Positions 11,602 through 24,149 of a stretch of DNA of 64,000 nucleotides are shown here, piece after piece. The position numbers and the translations under genes were made by a program. How positions within the stretch are numbered: the stretch's first letter is position 1; each line of letters opens with the position of its first letter. Source of the stretch: Biscogniauxia marginata (lineage: Eukaryota > Ascomycota > Sordariomycetes > Xylariales > Xylariaceae); assembly GCA_022695795.1 (NCBI GenBank), contig MU404092.1, forward strand, positions 1-64,000, read 5' to 3'. Below the pieces are notes generated by a model. It searched no databases. It had not been told where the DNA came from and was given only the letters and a program-made list of their open reading frames with translations.

Positions 11602-12776
11602 ATGAGCCAGGCTGCCGTCGAGACCGTTGTGAAGCCGTCAAAGGCCAACATCGGCATCTTCACGAACCCCAAGCATGACTTGTGGATCAGCGAGGCGGAA
11701 CCCACGCTCGAGAGCGTACAAAAGGGCGACGCCTTGAAACCCGGCGAGGTAACCATTGCCGTCAAGAGTACTGGAATATGCGGGTTAGCCAACCCTCTTC
11801 TGCTCGTAAAAAGCCTGCATATTTCAAACTAACCCTTCGTTGCAGATCCGACGTCCACTTCTGGCACCAGGGAAGCATCGGGCCCATGATTGTAGAAGGG
11901 GACCACATCCTAGGACACGAGTCAGCAGGGCAGGTCATCGCAGCTCACCCTTCCGTAACGAACTTGAAGGTTGGAGACCGAGTCGCCATAGAACCACACG
12001 TTATCTGCAATGCGTGCGAGCCCTGCCTGACCGGCCGGTATAACGGGTGCGAAAAAGTCGAGTTCCTATCGACGCCGCCCGTGCCCGGCCTGTTGAGGAG
12101 ATACGTGAACCACCCCGCGACCTGGTGCCACAAGATTGGGAACATGTCGTACGAGAACGGAGCCATGCTGGAGCCCCTCAGTGTTGCTCTCGCGGGGATG
12201 CAGAGGTCCGGGATCAAACTCGGCGACCCGGTGCTAGTTTGCGGTGCCGGCCCTATTGGGTTGATCACCTTGCTTTGCTGTCAAGCTGCTGGTGCCTGCC
12301 CGTTGGTAATCACTGATATCGACGAAGGACGACTCAAGTTCGCCAAGGAGCTATGTCCATCAGTGATAACCCATAAGGTGGAACGGTTGAGCGCAGAAGA
12401 CTCGGCCAAGGCTATCGTGGCATCTTTCGGTGGCATCGAGCCAGCCGTGGCCATGGAGTGCACCGGTGTCGAGAGCAGTGTTGCGGCGGCCATCTGGGCG
12501 GTCAAGTTCGGGGGTAAGGTGTTCGTGATCGGAGTCGGGAAGAACGAGATGAATTTCCCCTTCATGCGCTGCAGCACGCGGGAGGTTGATTTTCAATTCC
12601 AGTACCGCTATAGCAACACATGGCCCCGAGCAATTCGGCTGGTAGAGAATGGCGTGATTGATCTCTCGAAGCTGGTCACCCATCGTTTCAAGCTGGAGGA
12701 TGCTATAGATGCTTTCAACACAGCGGCGAACCCGAAGACGGGAGCTATCAAGATTCAAATTCAGAGCGACGACTAG
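11602..12776 (+). CDS. ladA: L-arabinitol 4-dehydrogenase (zinc-dependent MDR family)
   Basis: Oxidises L-arabinitol to L-xylulose with NAD in fungal L-arabinose catabolism (cytosolic). Exons 11602-11783 and 11846-12776, 370 residues; the 62-bp intron (GTTAGC...TGCAG, branch AACTAAC) splits a Gly codon in the TGICG-SD motif. Catalytic zinc ligands are Cys60, His85 and Glu86, with Glu170 in LEP. The four structural-zinc cysteines are 115, 118, 121 and 129. The Rossmann motif GAGPIG is at 193-198, and Asp218-Ile-Asp220 suggests NAD rather than [15 protein letters not shown] at 65-75 carries the Met in GPM that is typical of L-arabinitol dehydrogenases, where sorbitol and xylitol dehydrogenases usually have HYxxHGRIGDF. 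A xylitol dehydrogenase role is the main alternative. Usual family length is 360-390 residues, so it is complete. The upstream frame extends before 11602, but the family N-terminus fits the Met at 11602. Confidence 0.88.
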
Positions 12777-13376
12777 TCTATTAATACTGTGGCCCTTGAA
12801 GTACATGCTGTGAGGTTCTGAGCGTTCGGTGCATGGGTATGGCGAGATGAGATAGGCTGGGTAGATAAAGGGCAAGGCTGCGTAGCCTAGGGTTCTTTCG
12901 AGATACCGTTTCATTTATGCGGCCAGCCGAGTAGAGCACCACTTTATTGGAATAGAAGCAGAATATGAATGTTTGTCTCTTTATGTTATAAGAGTAGTGA
13001 TAGTAGAATAAGAAAAAAGCACTAGACCTTAGGTAGGTAGTCACTAGGTTGTCCGCTTGCACGGCGCACGGCTTTAGGACAGTAGACCTCAATAGAGCGT
13101 GTTATATGATTGGCCAATTCGCTTATATGGGTCTGTGGTATCGGAGGGCCCAAGCTCGGATCGGGTTTTTCCGCTAGGTGTAATTGTGGGACCGAATTTT
13201 TGACAGCCGAGCAACTGAATCGGAATATCGAAAGGGTTTGAGTGCTTTTTTTTTTTCCTAGACCCGAATCCATCCGTCCGGACGACGACCCTTCAACCCA
13301 CGACCCCTTTTGCACCTCGCCAATTGCTCTCCAGGCCCCATACTCGAATTGCCTGAGAGTTCATACAATAATCGCC
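12777..13376. other. ladA 3' region and ATP20 promoter
   Basis: A 600-bp gap between ladA and ATP20, both on the plus strand, so it must hold the ladA terminator and the ATP20 promoter. A T-rich run (13245-13257) precedes ATP20 by about 120 bp. A TAGGTAGGTAG repeat sits at 13031-13041. No gene is seen. Confidence 0.4.
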
Positions 13377-14194
13377 ATGTCGTCCACCCTTGCGCGCCCC
13401 GTGCTGCGGCACTCGGGAGCTTGGAATCGCATCGCTGCCCGAAGATTCGAATCCACCAAGCCCGCCGACGCCGCGAAAGACGCTGCCTCCAAAGCTGCCG
13501 CCGCCGCTGCGAAGTACGCTTCTCAGGCGCAAGAGGGTCTGTCCAAGGTCACCGCCACGGCGGGCCCAGCTATCGCAAATGCCGCGAGGGGAATCGCGAA
13601 CTCTCTGGGCCAAGCTGGCGGCCGCACCTCAAAAGTAGTCAGCTTTGTCGAAAGTATGTCGAGAGTTCCCCAGTCGAATTTGACGGTTCCTTCGGATCCG
13701 TGGGGGCTGTAATAAAATAAGGACGATAATGGTCGACTAACGTGGAGCTCTACAGAGCATATTCCTACTGTGGTCTTCTACTCGAAAGTTGTCGGCGAGC
13801 TAGGCAAGATCGTGTTCCGCGGCCAGAAGATGTCCCCACCGTAGGTCGCCCATGAAGCCTTGTATCTTTACTTTTTCTTTTTCTTTTGTTGGCGTCAGCT
13901 CACAACAAAATCTATTCCTCTAGGCCGGTGCAGACTTTCCAGACATACTTCCAGAACGCATGGAAGTCCTTGCAGAACCCGAATGAACTCGTACAGCGTG
14001 CGTCCCAGGTCGCTGCCAAGACCGCCCAGCAACAGTCCTCGCTCCTACAACAAGCCCGAAACATCAACCGCGCGCAGCTTGCCGCTGCCGGCGTCGTAGC
14101 AGCCGAGTGCCTAGGCTTCTTCACCGTGGGCGAGATTATCGGCCGGTTCAAGCTCATCGGCTACCGCGGTGACCCCGGCGCCGCCCACCACTAA
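13377..14194 (+). CDS. ATP20: mitochondrial F1Fo-ATP synthase subunit g
   Basis: Inner-membrane subunit of the ATP synthase peripheral region, needed with subunit e for dimers and cristae shape. Exons 13377-13653, 13756-13840 and 13924-14194, 633 nt, 210 residues. The 102-bp intron starts GTATGT and has a GACTAAC branch site; the 83-bp intron starts GTAGGT and ends TCTAG. The Ser/Arg/Ala-rich N-terminus resembles a mitochondrial presequence, followed by a long Ala-rich segment (about 30-85). The conserved core follows: IPTVVFYSKV at 95-104, GKIVFRGQKMSPP at 109-121, and TFQTYFQN. The C-terminal membrane helix holds the GxxxG dimerisation motif GEIIG (Gly190, Gly194). Somewhat longer than yeast Atp20 because of the Ala-rich N-terminal part. 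Assignment is strong. Confidence 0.9.
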
Positions 14195-17100
14195 ACGCGA
14201 CAAAATAAGAAGAAACAAGGATGAAAAATTCCGAGCCTACGAAGCGTAATGCCCAATCAATTACGAAAAACACGTCGACGCGGGGATCTCTTATAGAAAA
14301 GGAGTCAATGGTGGTCATTCCTACGTTGGGACGCGTTACCAGCATGGACATTCATAAGGGGGACGCCTCGCAACGTAGAGAGAGAAGGACGCGACAAAAA
14401 TGGGGACTTGCAATTCTTAGATCGACGGCTAATGGGCCCTCCTGCTAGATGATGTGGCTTAGGGCCCGGCCGCAGATGACGAAGATGTAGAGGGATTCCC
14501 GAGGTTGAATGAGATCGACCTTGTTAGATTTTTCTTCCGCCTTGTATAGTCATTCACACCCCTTTTTTTCCCGAGACGCTATTCATAGACCCTCTACGCA
14601 CCCCCTTTCCGCAACCCCGCCTTTCTTTTTCTTTTGTCATATCTTGTACACTAAATATCATCATCATCATCTGCATAGAAGGCGTGACCTGTTTGATGGA
14701 GGAAAGGAGACAGGGGAATACAGAAAAAAAAAACGATTTTAATTCACGTACGATCTTTCCTCCTGCCTATCTACCTAGCTACTAAGGCATCTATATGTAG
14801 CTTGCCTTGTACTGACCAGTCAGTTTCACATTCACGTACTGATCCCCCCACCCCATGTAGACCGGCTGGGGCCTTTCATTGTCTACTATAGCAAGACGAT
14901 CATGTCTCCTTTGTGGCATGCTCCTGGTACTGATGTTAACGGGATGGGCCAGAAGTCTCGTCTTACCTCCCGTTCAAATCATGACAGGGACACCATATCA
15001 CCTAGTTAGTCACTACCGACATGAGTATCGATGTTGGTCAGAGTTGCTTGATACATATACCCCAGATTAGGCCAGTGAGCAGTAACCCTTTTTTTCTTTG
15101 CTTTTTGCCTTTGTTCTCTGGGGAGCTATCTATTGACTACCTACTACTAATTATGTATTTACAGCACCACCGCGTAAACAAACAAGACGCTTCCTGATTC
15201 GATTATTAGTGTATTGTGTGTGGCTGTTGTAGATCAACTTCACGGGGTGTGGATTGTTGAGTATTTATATTACTCGCTTTTTTTTTTTAAAAGAAAAAGC
15301 CCCTTTTGGGGGAGGTAAGAAAAGAGGGTGGGTAAAGATTGGGTTACTAACGAGAATTTACCTAGCCTGGGGGATTAATGGGAGGAGGTTGCGGAGGTGG
15401 ATGAGTATGGGGGTGTTAGGGTGACTGATTATCTTGACTGAGCGGGTAAGTCATGGGGCATACTGGTGGCAATGTTGATTTGTGAAAAGAGAGAGAGAGA
15501 GAGAGAGAGAGAGTTGTAAGTAGTTACTGAAAAGCAGGTATAATGGAGGTAGGGCATACATAGATCAATTTGTATAACTTTGTTATACCAAATTTTCTAT
15601 ATCGTTATAGCTTAACTTATATTAGCTTTGGCTACCTAGGTATGTTTCATGTTGTTGCCCTCATTTATCTCCTGTGATAATGTCTCCCGTGTATACATAT
15701 CACCCTCCTCTGTTAGTCCAGTCTCTTCCTCTCCCTTCCCTCTCTCCCCCGCTCCTCCTCAACAAGGGTTTCGAATCTTAGTCAGGATCTTAAAAAGGGT
15801 AGTTAGAGGCCGGAGATATACGGGGACCAGGGAATTGAATTTAAAAGGCAAATTAGATATGTAACAGGTGGATATGTCGGTTCAATATATCAAGTGGGCT
15901 AGCTATAAACGAGTCTTCAAGTTTTCGGTTGAATCCATACGTAACTTTCCAACTTTCCCAGATATATAGACCTCATGAGTACCTAGCAAGGCAAGATAGG
16001 GCGAAGAATAAAGCGGTAGCTACCTAGGCAGAGTCCAGTGCATGACTGGCTGGTGGTGAATCTGGCTTCCCCGAATGCGGCCTACACCATACTGCAGTGT
16101 GCAAACAGGTAAGTAGGCGACGGCTAGCTACCTACCTACGTCCCCTTGGGAACATACATATATACATACCTAGGTATTTATCGAACGGGGGTGCGGCCGG
16201 CGAACTGCGAACGGGAACTTGACCCACCGCATCTCGCATACACATACCCACCTATATACTATGTGTAATACCTAGACCATGTTTCTCTTATTACATTTTC
16301 CCAGATATTGCTTTCCTATGCTCTGGTTTCGAAGGGGGGGGAGAGAACCTTGGATCTTGAATGAGTGGTCGTGATCTTGGCGGGGAAAAAAGGGCGTTCC
16401 TTACAAGGTTTAGTCAGACCTGCAGGAGTTCCTGTGTGTGCGAGTATGTAGGTAGGTACTCATGTATATAGATATTTGTATACGTCCTTGTATGTATATA
16501 TACATCAATGCATGATTGCCTATAATAACGCTCGATGGTTCGGGATTGAGTAATTATGTAGTAATGTCTCTTGTATATGCAGGTGCGCAGTCGGTAGATG
16601 TTCCAGTCGGTAGGTTGAGTACCTTACGGCTCAGGACTTATCAAATAAGAGTAACCAAGGCGTACAATACGACTCTAAGCAGGCTTACGTCGATACGAGA
16701 GAAGGAAACGGTATCATCAGTTCAGTCTGATACTATGCCGGTTTTCGTGAGTCTGGGGACCCGAAATACCGAGAGAAGCTCATACTCTGCAATAGTAGCA
16801 GTAGTAGTAGTCATGCGGACAATACAACATCTCAGTCACACACCTGGGTATATGTATGTCCGCGTTGCCCCAACGGAAGTGCATGCATATATGTGTGCTT
16901 ACCTCCCCCCTATCTCCTGCTCAGCACCCTATATCTCGATTCTGATATCAGGTACCAGGCCCATGTCCGGGCCAACACCTACAGATTGACATTGTACGGC
17001 CCGACCCATCATTGACACCCTCTTGCCCGAAACGCAGTATCGAACGTAAACGGTATACGTCACCAAATAGAAATAAAAGCCGATACCGATAAACCGTACT

Positions 17101-19780
17101 TATTTCATGCCGTGTCAGCATCAGTGTGATATTGTCCGTCCGTCTCTCTCCTTTTTCACTTCCCTTCTCTTCATTCGTTCGTCTGCCCATCGATCCAGCA
17201 TGTCCTTCCGTTCTCATCCTCCGTTCGTTTAACCGGCCCTAGCATCCGTGGTTTATATGTGCGTGCATCGGACTCCCCACCGACAGCCTCTCTCCGTAGT
17301 ATTAGTCGGAGTAGTATGAGGAATTGGTGAAGTATTCTGTGAAAGGGGGGGGAATACGACTCAGCACCAACTGCATTAAATGGTGACGGATGATCTGACT
17401 AGAGGCGGCCTAGCCAGCCTATTATAACATCGGCGTAGATCATTTGAGATGAGGACCAACTGCATGATGAGAAGAGACAACGCATAGGTATATATGCGCT
17501 AAGAGGAGTGACCGACGGAGTGGAGTAGAGGGCCGGCAGCTTAGATAGATCAACACTTATTCGCAAACATGCCAAACATACTGCAGGCAGTGAGGTATTC
17601 TTCTTATGTGGTCCCCGTGGGCTAGATCTGTGTATCTGCCCACAGCGTGATGCGTTGATGTATTCCGGAAGGGGAAGACATAAGGAAGCAAGACCCGCGC
17701 ATGGGTTTATAGAGCTTGAGCAGTCAGCCAGTCAGTGAGCTATCGGTGGGTCCTAGAGATGCATAAGTCAGCTCCGCATCTGTAATTGTTGTCTGGCCAC
17801 TGGCAGACGGGACAACGTGTGAATTGCAGGATCACTCGGGTGCTGGTATTGTCAAGGTACGGGCGGGAACGATCGGAGAGCCTCCCTCGATGTCGGCGGC
17901 CTAAGTAGACGAGAAATAGCGCACTAGGCATAGCTAAGGTCACGGTGAAGTACCGACCGATCTCGGCTAGACGAGAAGCAGTTACAACAATATTCTCAGC
18001 CAACAAGACCAGCAGAATGGCCGCATGGCGAGTCCAGCGAAGACCGAAGAGTCACGACGGTTTTCACGTTTGTTTGCTGTCCCCGCAGCCTTGTTTATCG
18101 TTGTTGGTAGTCCGTGTTTATATTTTCTCATGTTGAAACCAGGTGGCCAGATATGCAACCAGAGGGTCAATCCCGATGGTCTGGATAAACATTTGTAGGA
18201 CCTGCGGAGGATGTACCGTCAAAGAAGCCCTGGTGGCACCGTTCCATACTTCAGCAGCATTGGCATGTCGCATTGCCGCTGCATGATGATGTGGAATTGT
18301 TTCTGCAGGTGTGTCTTGAGAAAGAAAAAACGAAGAATGGTAATCAAGAGATTATTAACTACTACGCCTTCACTGGGCAAGGGGCCGATAAGTTAGGCCT
18401 CCGATCGCTGTTGATGGCCGCAAGGGGAGAGGCCGTTGTAAATGATGCCTGACAATGGCGATGAATTGCAAAAAGTATCCGCGCCCTTCAAAGGTAGTCC
18501 TTAAGACCCAGCTAAGGAACTGATATAGCTAGAAGACGTAGGCAAGTCATTGATAGAGAATAGGCGATCTGACACCCAGGCCCACTAAGGCTAGAGGTCG
18601 GGTGCAGAGAACCCTGTTTGTTTCTTATTTACAAACATGTCTTCGGCGATCGTCGTCTCAATAATAAGCAGCGTAGGTCGTGTATTCTGGCCAAAGCCGG
18701 CCATCGCAGGTCGGCTAGAACCAGCCAACTACCGTACATACCCGACACCTCAACACGCAGACAGCCCAATGCAATGCGGAAAAGCAACTGTGGGCCTAAA
18801 ATCGAGGTATGCTTCCATCTAGGGCATAGGGGAAGAAACAAGTCTTATGTCCTGCCCAATACTGCTGCCCAGATTTGGGGGCCAGCGATTGCGGCCAAGG
18901 CCTCCCTTCCAATGCTCAAAAATCCCCAGCCCGCGCCATGCAGAATAGAAAGAAATATAGTAAAACGGGAGCTGAAACAAGCCAAAACGGAGTGACACTC
19001 CAGCGGGCGGTAATACACATCAGGGGGTCAACCAAAAAAAAAATTGCGTTAAGCCATCATATGTCTCGACTCAGATTATAATGTCGATAGAAAAGCCAGG
19101 TTTGTGAGGGTGCTTCCACTCAAGAATCAGCTACCACGAGGGGCAGTGCGCGTCAATAGGGAGCAATGTGTAGTCTGCGTCTCATTCGCGGAGGGCACGC
19201 ACATTGCATCAGACGTCGTACCATGTCCCAATTAGATCATCTGTCGGTCCAGGACCGCCGGAATAAGGAGACGTGTAGATACTTAGGCCACACGACAAAA
19301 TAACAGCACGTGAGCCGCCGGTAGTGTACAAAGGTACCAAGGTATGGTATAGAATACAAGCGATCCAGGTATGGAAGTAGTTATCGCGGTTGACTAGTTG
19401 CGATCTCTGCAGCTGATCAGTAGCATTCGGGCAGGTTGGAACCCAGCAGAAGGGAATAAGGACCCTTTTGAGTGTTGATTTTCAGTGTGAGCAGGGTTCA
19501 TTCCTGCTGTTGGATTATTAGGTAAGAGGGGTCGGGTGAGGCCTAACAGGAGGGTTTATACAGCGCAATCCGAGCGGACCAATCGATATTTGGGGGAGCG
19601 AAGCAAGAGACTGAATAGGAGAAATTTCGTCAGGTTTCTCGTTCCTCTTCAAATTTTCACTAGCGCCGGAAACGAATCTCAGACCGGCTGCCGCTCAGGA
19701 TAGTACAGCAAATGGATAAGCTGGTGTCGGCGGCGGAAATACCAGTCTAACGGGCAGGTTGCGAGTAGCCAAAAAGGGCC
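14195..19780. other. gene-poor intergenic region
   Basis: About 5.6 kb with no gene I can support. It holds simple repeats (AG run 15488-15513; TAGGTA/CCTA clusters near 16020, 16125-16180 and 16440-16460) and T- or A-rich tracts. A 157-codon open frame at 16516-16989 lacks an ATG and resembles nothing known. Around 17740-18460 both strands have protein-like stretches: minus 17740-18000 with a hydrophobic start, minus about 18140-18310, and plus about 18196-18450 with no ATG. They conflict with each other and no family was recognised. At most these are remnants of one or two decayed genes. Confidence 0.4.
15488..15513. repeat. (AG)13 microsatellite
   Basis: Uninterrupted AG dinucleotide run of 26 bases in intergenic DNA. 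Confidence 0.9.
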
Positions 19781-21011
19781 TCATGCTCGTTGGCCAGGTA
19801 GAGGAGGCCGTCGCGCCGTCCACACGTACCTAGTCACTACGTCAGTTTCGAGGTAGATGGATAGCTGCATTTTGGACTTACAGAGTGCAGTAGACTCTCA
19901 TATTCCGGGAACAAATCTCTTTCCGCACCTCGTTAACGAGTGCATCGACCTGCTCCTTATTATAGCCATTCATTCTTGTCAAGGGGGCTAATGTCAATGC
20001 ATGCAGCCCCTGGCATAATCCAAGATTAAACCATCTGCCAATCTCCTTTTCATGCTCATCGGCTGGCCAAGGATTGAAGGGCACGCGCGTAGTAATTTGT
20101 TCGACATCAACGTACCCAATGGATTGCAGTAACCCGACGGTAGAAGAGTCCATACCCATGGGCCTCCCAGCTCTCGTCATGGCCTCGTGCAGTTCCTCTG
20201 CCCATTGCAACAGCTTGGAGCCTCGTGGTACTCGTCCGTCCTCATAGTAAGGGCGAAAGTCGATCTCCACATGCTCCAGTATTCCAGTCCCAGGATTCAG
20301 GGTCCTGAACACAATAATCAGTAAGGTCCGAGGAAAATTGACCGCACGACAGAACTGAACGGGAAGCAGACCTGAATACCTGACCATATAACGATGGCCA
20401 ATGAGATATACAGCCGGCAAGCATACGTATATGGACAAGATCGTACGAGTTCTCCTCCACGCCGGTCCAAGGATCTTCGATATCGCGGCGCTCGAACACC
20501 ACGCCCGGGGGTATTCTGCGACAATTGAGTAAAATGGGGCACCGGTGGCAGGGAGCTAACGTACTGTCGGGGTTGTATGAGGGATAGGTCCCAACCTAGG
20601 ATATGTACTGGCTGGTTGAGTTGACTGGGGTCACAGTTAGGTTATGTACGACTTTTGGGTATTCTTTTTGCGACTGTTGGCTTACTCGGCCATATCGATC
20701 GCCCAAATACCGGTTCCGCAGCCTAGGTCCATTATTCTCGGGCGGTTAGGTAACGGGCGCTGGTACAGCCCACCAAATGGCGAGTCGTAGTGTCTAGCGA
20801 CAGTGAAGAACTTGTGGAAGATATCCATCCTGTCCATCTCTTCCTATAGCGACAACTTTTAGTTGAGTCCGTACGGTGGCAGGCCATGTCGACCGAATAT
20901 TCATACCTCGTCGCAGGGGAACATGTACTTGCCCCTTCGGAACGTGTCGTAGTGACGGCCATTTTCGACAAACCACATCTCCTTCGGAGCCTCATGTAGT
21001 GCGGGATCGCG
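19781..21011 (-). CDS. LaeA-like SAM-dependent methyltransferase, 5' end unresolved
   Basis: Minus-strand gene, six supported exons: 20907-21011, 20686-20843, 20565-20624, 20372-20515, 19882-20304 and 19781-19829, giving 312 codons in frame plus a stop. Introns are 49-67 bp with GT...AG ends. The class I methyltransferase motif I is intact ([16 protein letters not shown]), followed by a GWDLSLIQP segment, a DIEDPW motif, and a C-terminal YVWTARRP end typical of the fungal LaeA/TAM group. These enzymes use S-adenosylmethionine; LaeA itself is a nuclear regulator of secondary metabolism, but most relatives have unknown substrates. The N-terminal coding exon is missing: upstream of 21011 the frame meets a TGA with no ATG, so at least one more exon or a start at an internal Met (about 20977) is needed. 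No biosynthetic genes sit beside it. Confidence 0.75.
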
Positions 21012-22056
21012 CTGGGGTATATTGCTAAAACAACAGCTATGTCAGGACACGCAGAAGCACGAACGCAAGCTGTCTCGGAGTGCCATACCCAAGGTGGCCG
21101 TACGCCGAGCCATTGAAAGCCATGGCGAATGTGTAGAAGAGCCCACGTTATCTTCATGCACCAAGTATGTCGCGTGGGTGTCTGAGACGGGATGGCTTGG
21201 GTTGTGAGAACATTGACGGCCAGGGCAGTTGCTGCGTAGGGTTGGAAGCGGAATACAGGATAAGTAGCGAGACGGTGAGGACGAAGGCAATCGGGGGGGC
21301 TGCAACTTCAAGACTCTCGGAAATGAACAAAGACGCGAATTGAAGTAGCAGAAGTGAAGGGGGAGAGAGAAGTTAAGACACAAGGCCGTGCGTCTACAGC
21401 AACGGCGACGAGGGGGGGTTTGAAGAAAGGCAAGAAGGTAAAATAAAAGGTCTAGAAGCACGAGGGGCAGTGATGCCAATGAAAGTGGATTGTGGTGGGA
21501 TGGGAGAAATTCAGTTCCTGATGGTGGGGGCGGGTTGGAAGTTCAAGGTACGGAAGCTTTCCAGGATTCGAGGTTGATCTTATGTATCCAAGCCCATGTT
21601 GTACTCCGGCAGTTACATGTCAGAACATATCGCAGCTACGAAAGCCCCTTTATACACCTACCTATATATATATATAGTGCCAATGACCTCAGGTCGCCGG
21701 CGTCAGCTAACATGACCCTCCCTTCAAAATCTGGAACATGTTATAACATGCATTGCTTCTGCATATACATAAGGTACCTTAGGTACCTATCTCCTGGGAA
21801 ATCTGTAATATACGGTAGATACATACCTCCAAGGTTGGATACGTTCCTATAGCTAGTAGGTACTCAAGTGTACTGATTGTGACTCCGTATACACATGCCG
21901 AAAAAGTACCTACAATTATGCCCAGCGCAAGAGAGGACCGTGTGTACCATGTACGTACGAAGGGGCCCCATGCAACATATCCAGGATTCAATGTAATGGA
22001 TATTGTTAGTCGAATCTAAAAAGTACCTAAGGTATTACGCAAGTTAGCTTACCTGC

Positions 22057-22081
22057 TATGTTATGTTATGTTATGTTATGT
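22057..22081. repeat. (TTATG)5 tandem repeat
   Basis: Five consecutive copies of the pentanucleotide TTATG (the first lacks one base), in intergenic DNA next to TAGGTA-type repeats. Confidence 0.85.
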
Positions 22082-22787
22082 AGTTACTATAATGGAAGTC
22101 AAGAACATGATAGTGGACATTACCTAGGTACCTATATAATGTACCTTAGGTAGTGTCAGTAGTGCCGGTGGGAGAAGCATCCAGGTTGTCCCTAGCTTGT
22201 ACCCGGAGTACAGCGGTACTTGCAGGGACTTGAAGCGGGAGCGGAGACGCTACTGATGTACCTCAGGGTATCCCAAGCAGTTACATGTATGTGGGTATGT
22301 ACGGCAAAGCAAGCGCAAGCGCAAGCAATTGGGTACCTACTACCTATCCTATCCTAACCTATCCCCTTCACCCATACCATTTCCATATCTACAACAACAA
22401 AACAACATAACTTATGAGAACATCCATCGCCTGCATTGACTCCTTCCGACCCAGTGCCCAGTTTCCTTAAGTAGTCTCGGCTCGTGTAAGACACGCCCTG
22501 CGGCCACTAACAGCAATTGCTTGTTTTATTTTTCCCTCAGTCCATTGCTTACACTTACACCGCCCTCCCCTTGATATCCATCTTCCTGCCGACGAAAGGG
22601 GCGGGAATAGTGGTGTAACCAGACCCATGGCCCCGTACCTGTCGCTCACCCAGATGCTTGGTCAGGGTGGCTTCCATAGGGCTTCTCCCACCCTTGCCGA
22701 ATTGCCCGCTAGGGACTTGGCACAAAAATACATCTGTAGCTAATGACCTATCAATTTTCCTTGTCATTGGAGAACAGCTAAGTACAA

Positions 22788-22809
22788 CTACATCTACATC
22801 TACATCTAC
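22788..22809. repeat. (CTACAT) hexanucleotide repeat
   Basis: Just over three and a half copies of CTACAT in tandem. Confidence 0.8.
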
Positions 22810-24149
22810 GCCTTCAGCTTCGTCAAGGTCCATGCGAAGGCCAATATCACCACTCTTGTAAACCCGCTATGCCAGCCGACCCGTTCTATCAGTAGAGCCC
22901 TAGGCCCTAGGCGGGCCACCTGAGAACAGGCCCAACTCGATTATCATCTTGCCAGCGCACCGTTTCAAGGCCCCATCGTCACTCCTGTACTAGCCGGCTT
23001 GGTGGGAACATGAGGATGCCCAACCCTCACATCGTTTCGCCGCAAATTATCAGCCCTGGGAGTAAGCAAATGCTTAGTTGAGGCATACAGTCTGCCTGTG
23101 ATTTCTAGTTGGCCTTTCCTCGTGGCCTATTACCGGCATAAATTTTGCTTGGCTTGCGAAGGCAGCAGACCACCTACCGCAGGGAGCTCGTAGTTATTAC
23201 ACAACTGCACCATTTTCACCCATCTCACAACTATATGACTACTTACTTGGCTGAGTATTATCTCCAATATGAGTGATTTCCTTACAATAAAAAGGATTCT
23301 CTGTTTACAACGTAGGCGAACTGCAGGGCGAAGAGAAATACGAGTGCCAACTATAGGGGGAGAAGGGAGGAAAATATGGAAACGGTCTCCCCTGAGTCTC
23401 AAACAGAACGAAAGGGCCAACGTAACTACGTTGCAGTCAACTCGCAAGTTTGACCTCCGCCCTTTGGACTTAGTCAGACCGTTCTTGCATGATATCTCGA
23501 GTCTGATGGCTTGTTCTGGCTACACATGCCATTTTCTCCTTGGGGATCCGTCATATACTACGTAATCGTGGTGTGTTTCGATCAAACGAGATACGCACCT
23601 CGTTCAAGTAGGCCATGTTGTCACAGTACATACATGCACAACAAGCGAGATTCCAGCAGGTCGGGTACACCCGCCAATGGATATCCCCTTGGAGACTAAG
23701 CTAATGTCTGGGGATAATCCCGGTGCTAGCACTAGCAAGACCTTGTGCTCCCAATGAACATGCATGCAATGCGACCCTCCCATGTCCTATTTTCAGGATG
23801 GTCACTCTGCGCAACATGCTTGTTCTCGGCTTGCCGATGTAGACGGAACCCGCGAAGGACGCAGCCGACTTGCGACCCGCCATATAGCACTAGGTACAGA
23901 ACCCGGGAGCAAGACTTCGGAGCACCCACGTCATAGGCAAATCGACTAATGCCTGACTCTTTTATCAAACGAGAAATATAGCCACTACCTATAGATGCTA
24001 TTCCTAAGACCAGATCTCGATATTCGGAAACGTACGAGGCTAAAGCTAGCTAGATCCTTACGGGTATCAATTTTACAACTTCATCAAGAAAATCGCCTGA
24101 TGCTGGTTATTGCTAGCAAATCATCATCATCATCATGGCATTTCACTGA

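Noticed and set aside
12360..12914. 184-codon minus-strand open frame over ladA
   Set aside because: Complement of the ladA coding sequence; ladA has intact catalytic motifs and explains the open frame.
16516..16989. 157-codon open frame on the plus strand
   Set aside because: No ATG start, repetitive low-complexity translation and no family resemblance.
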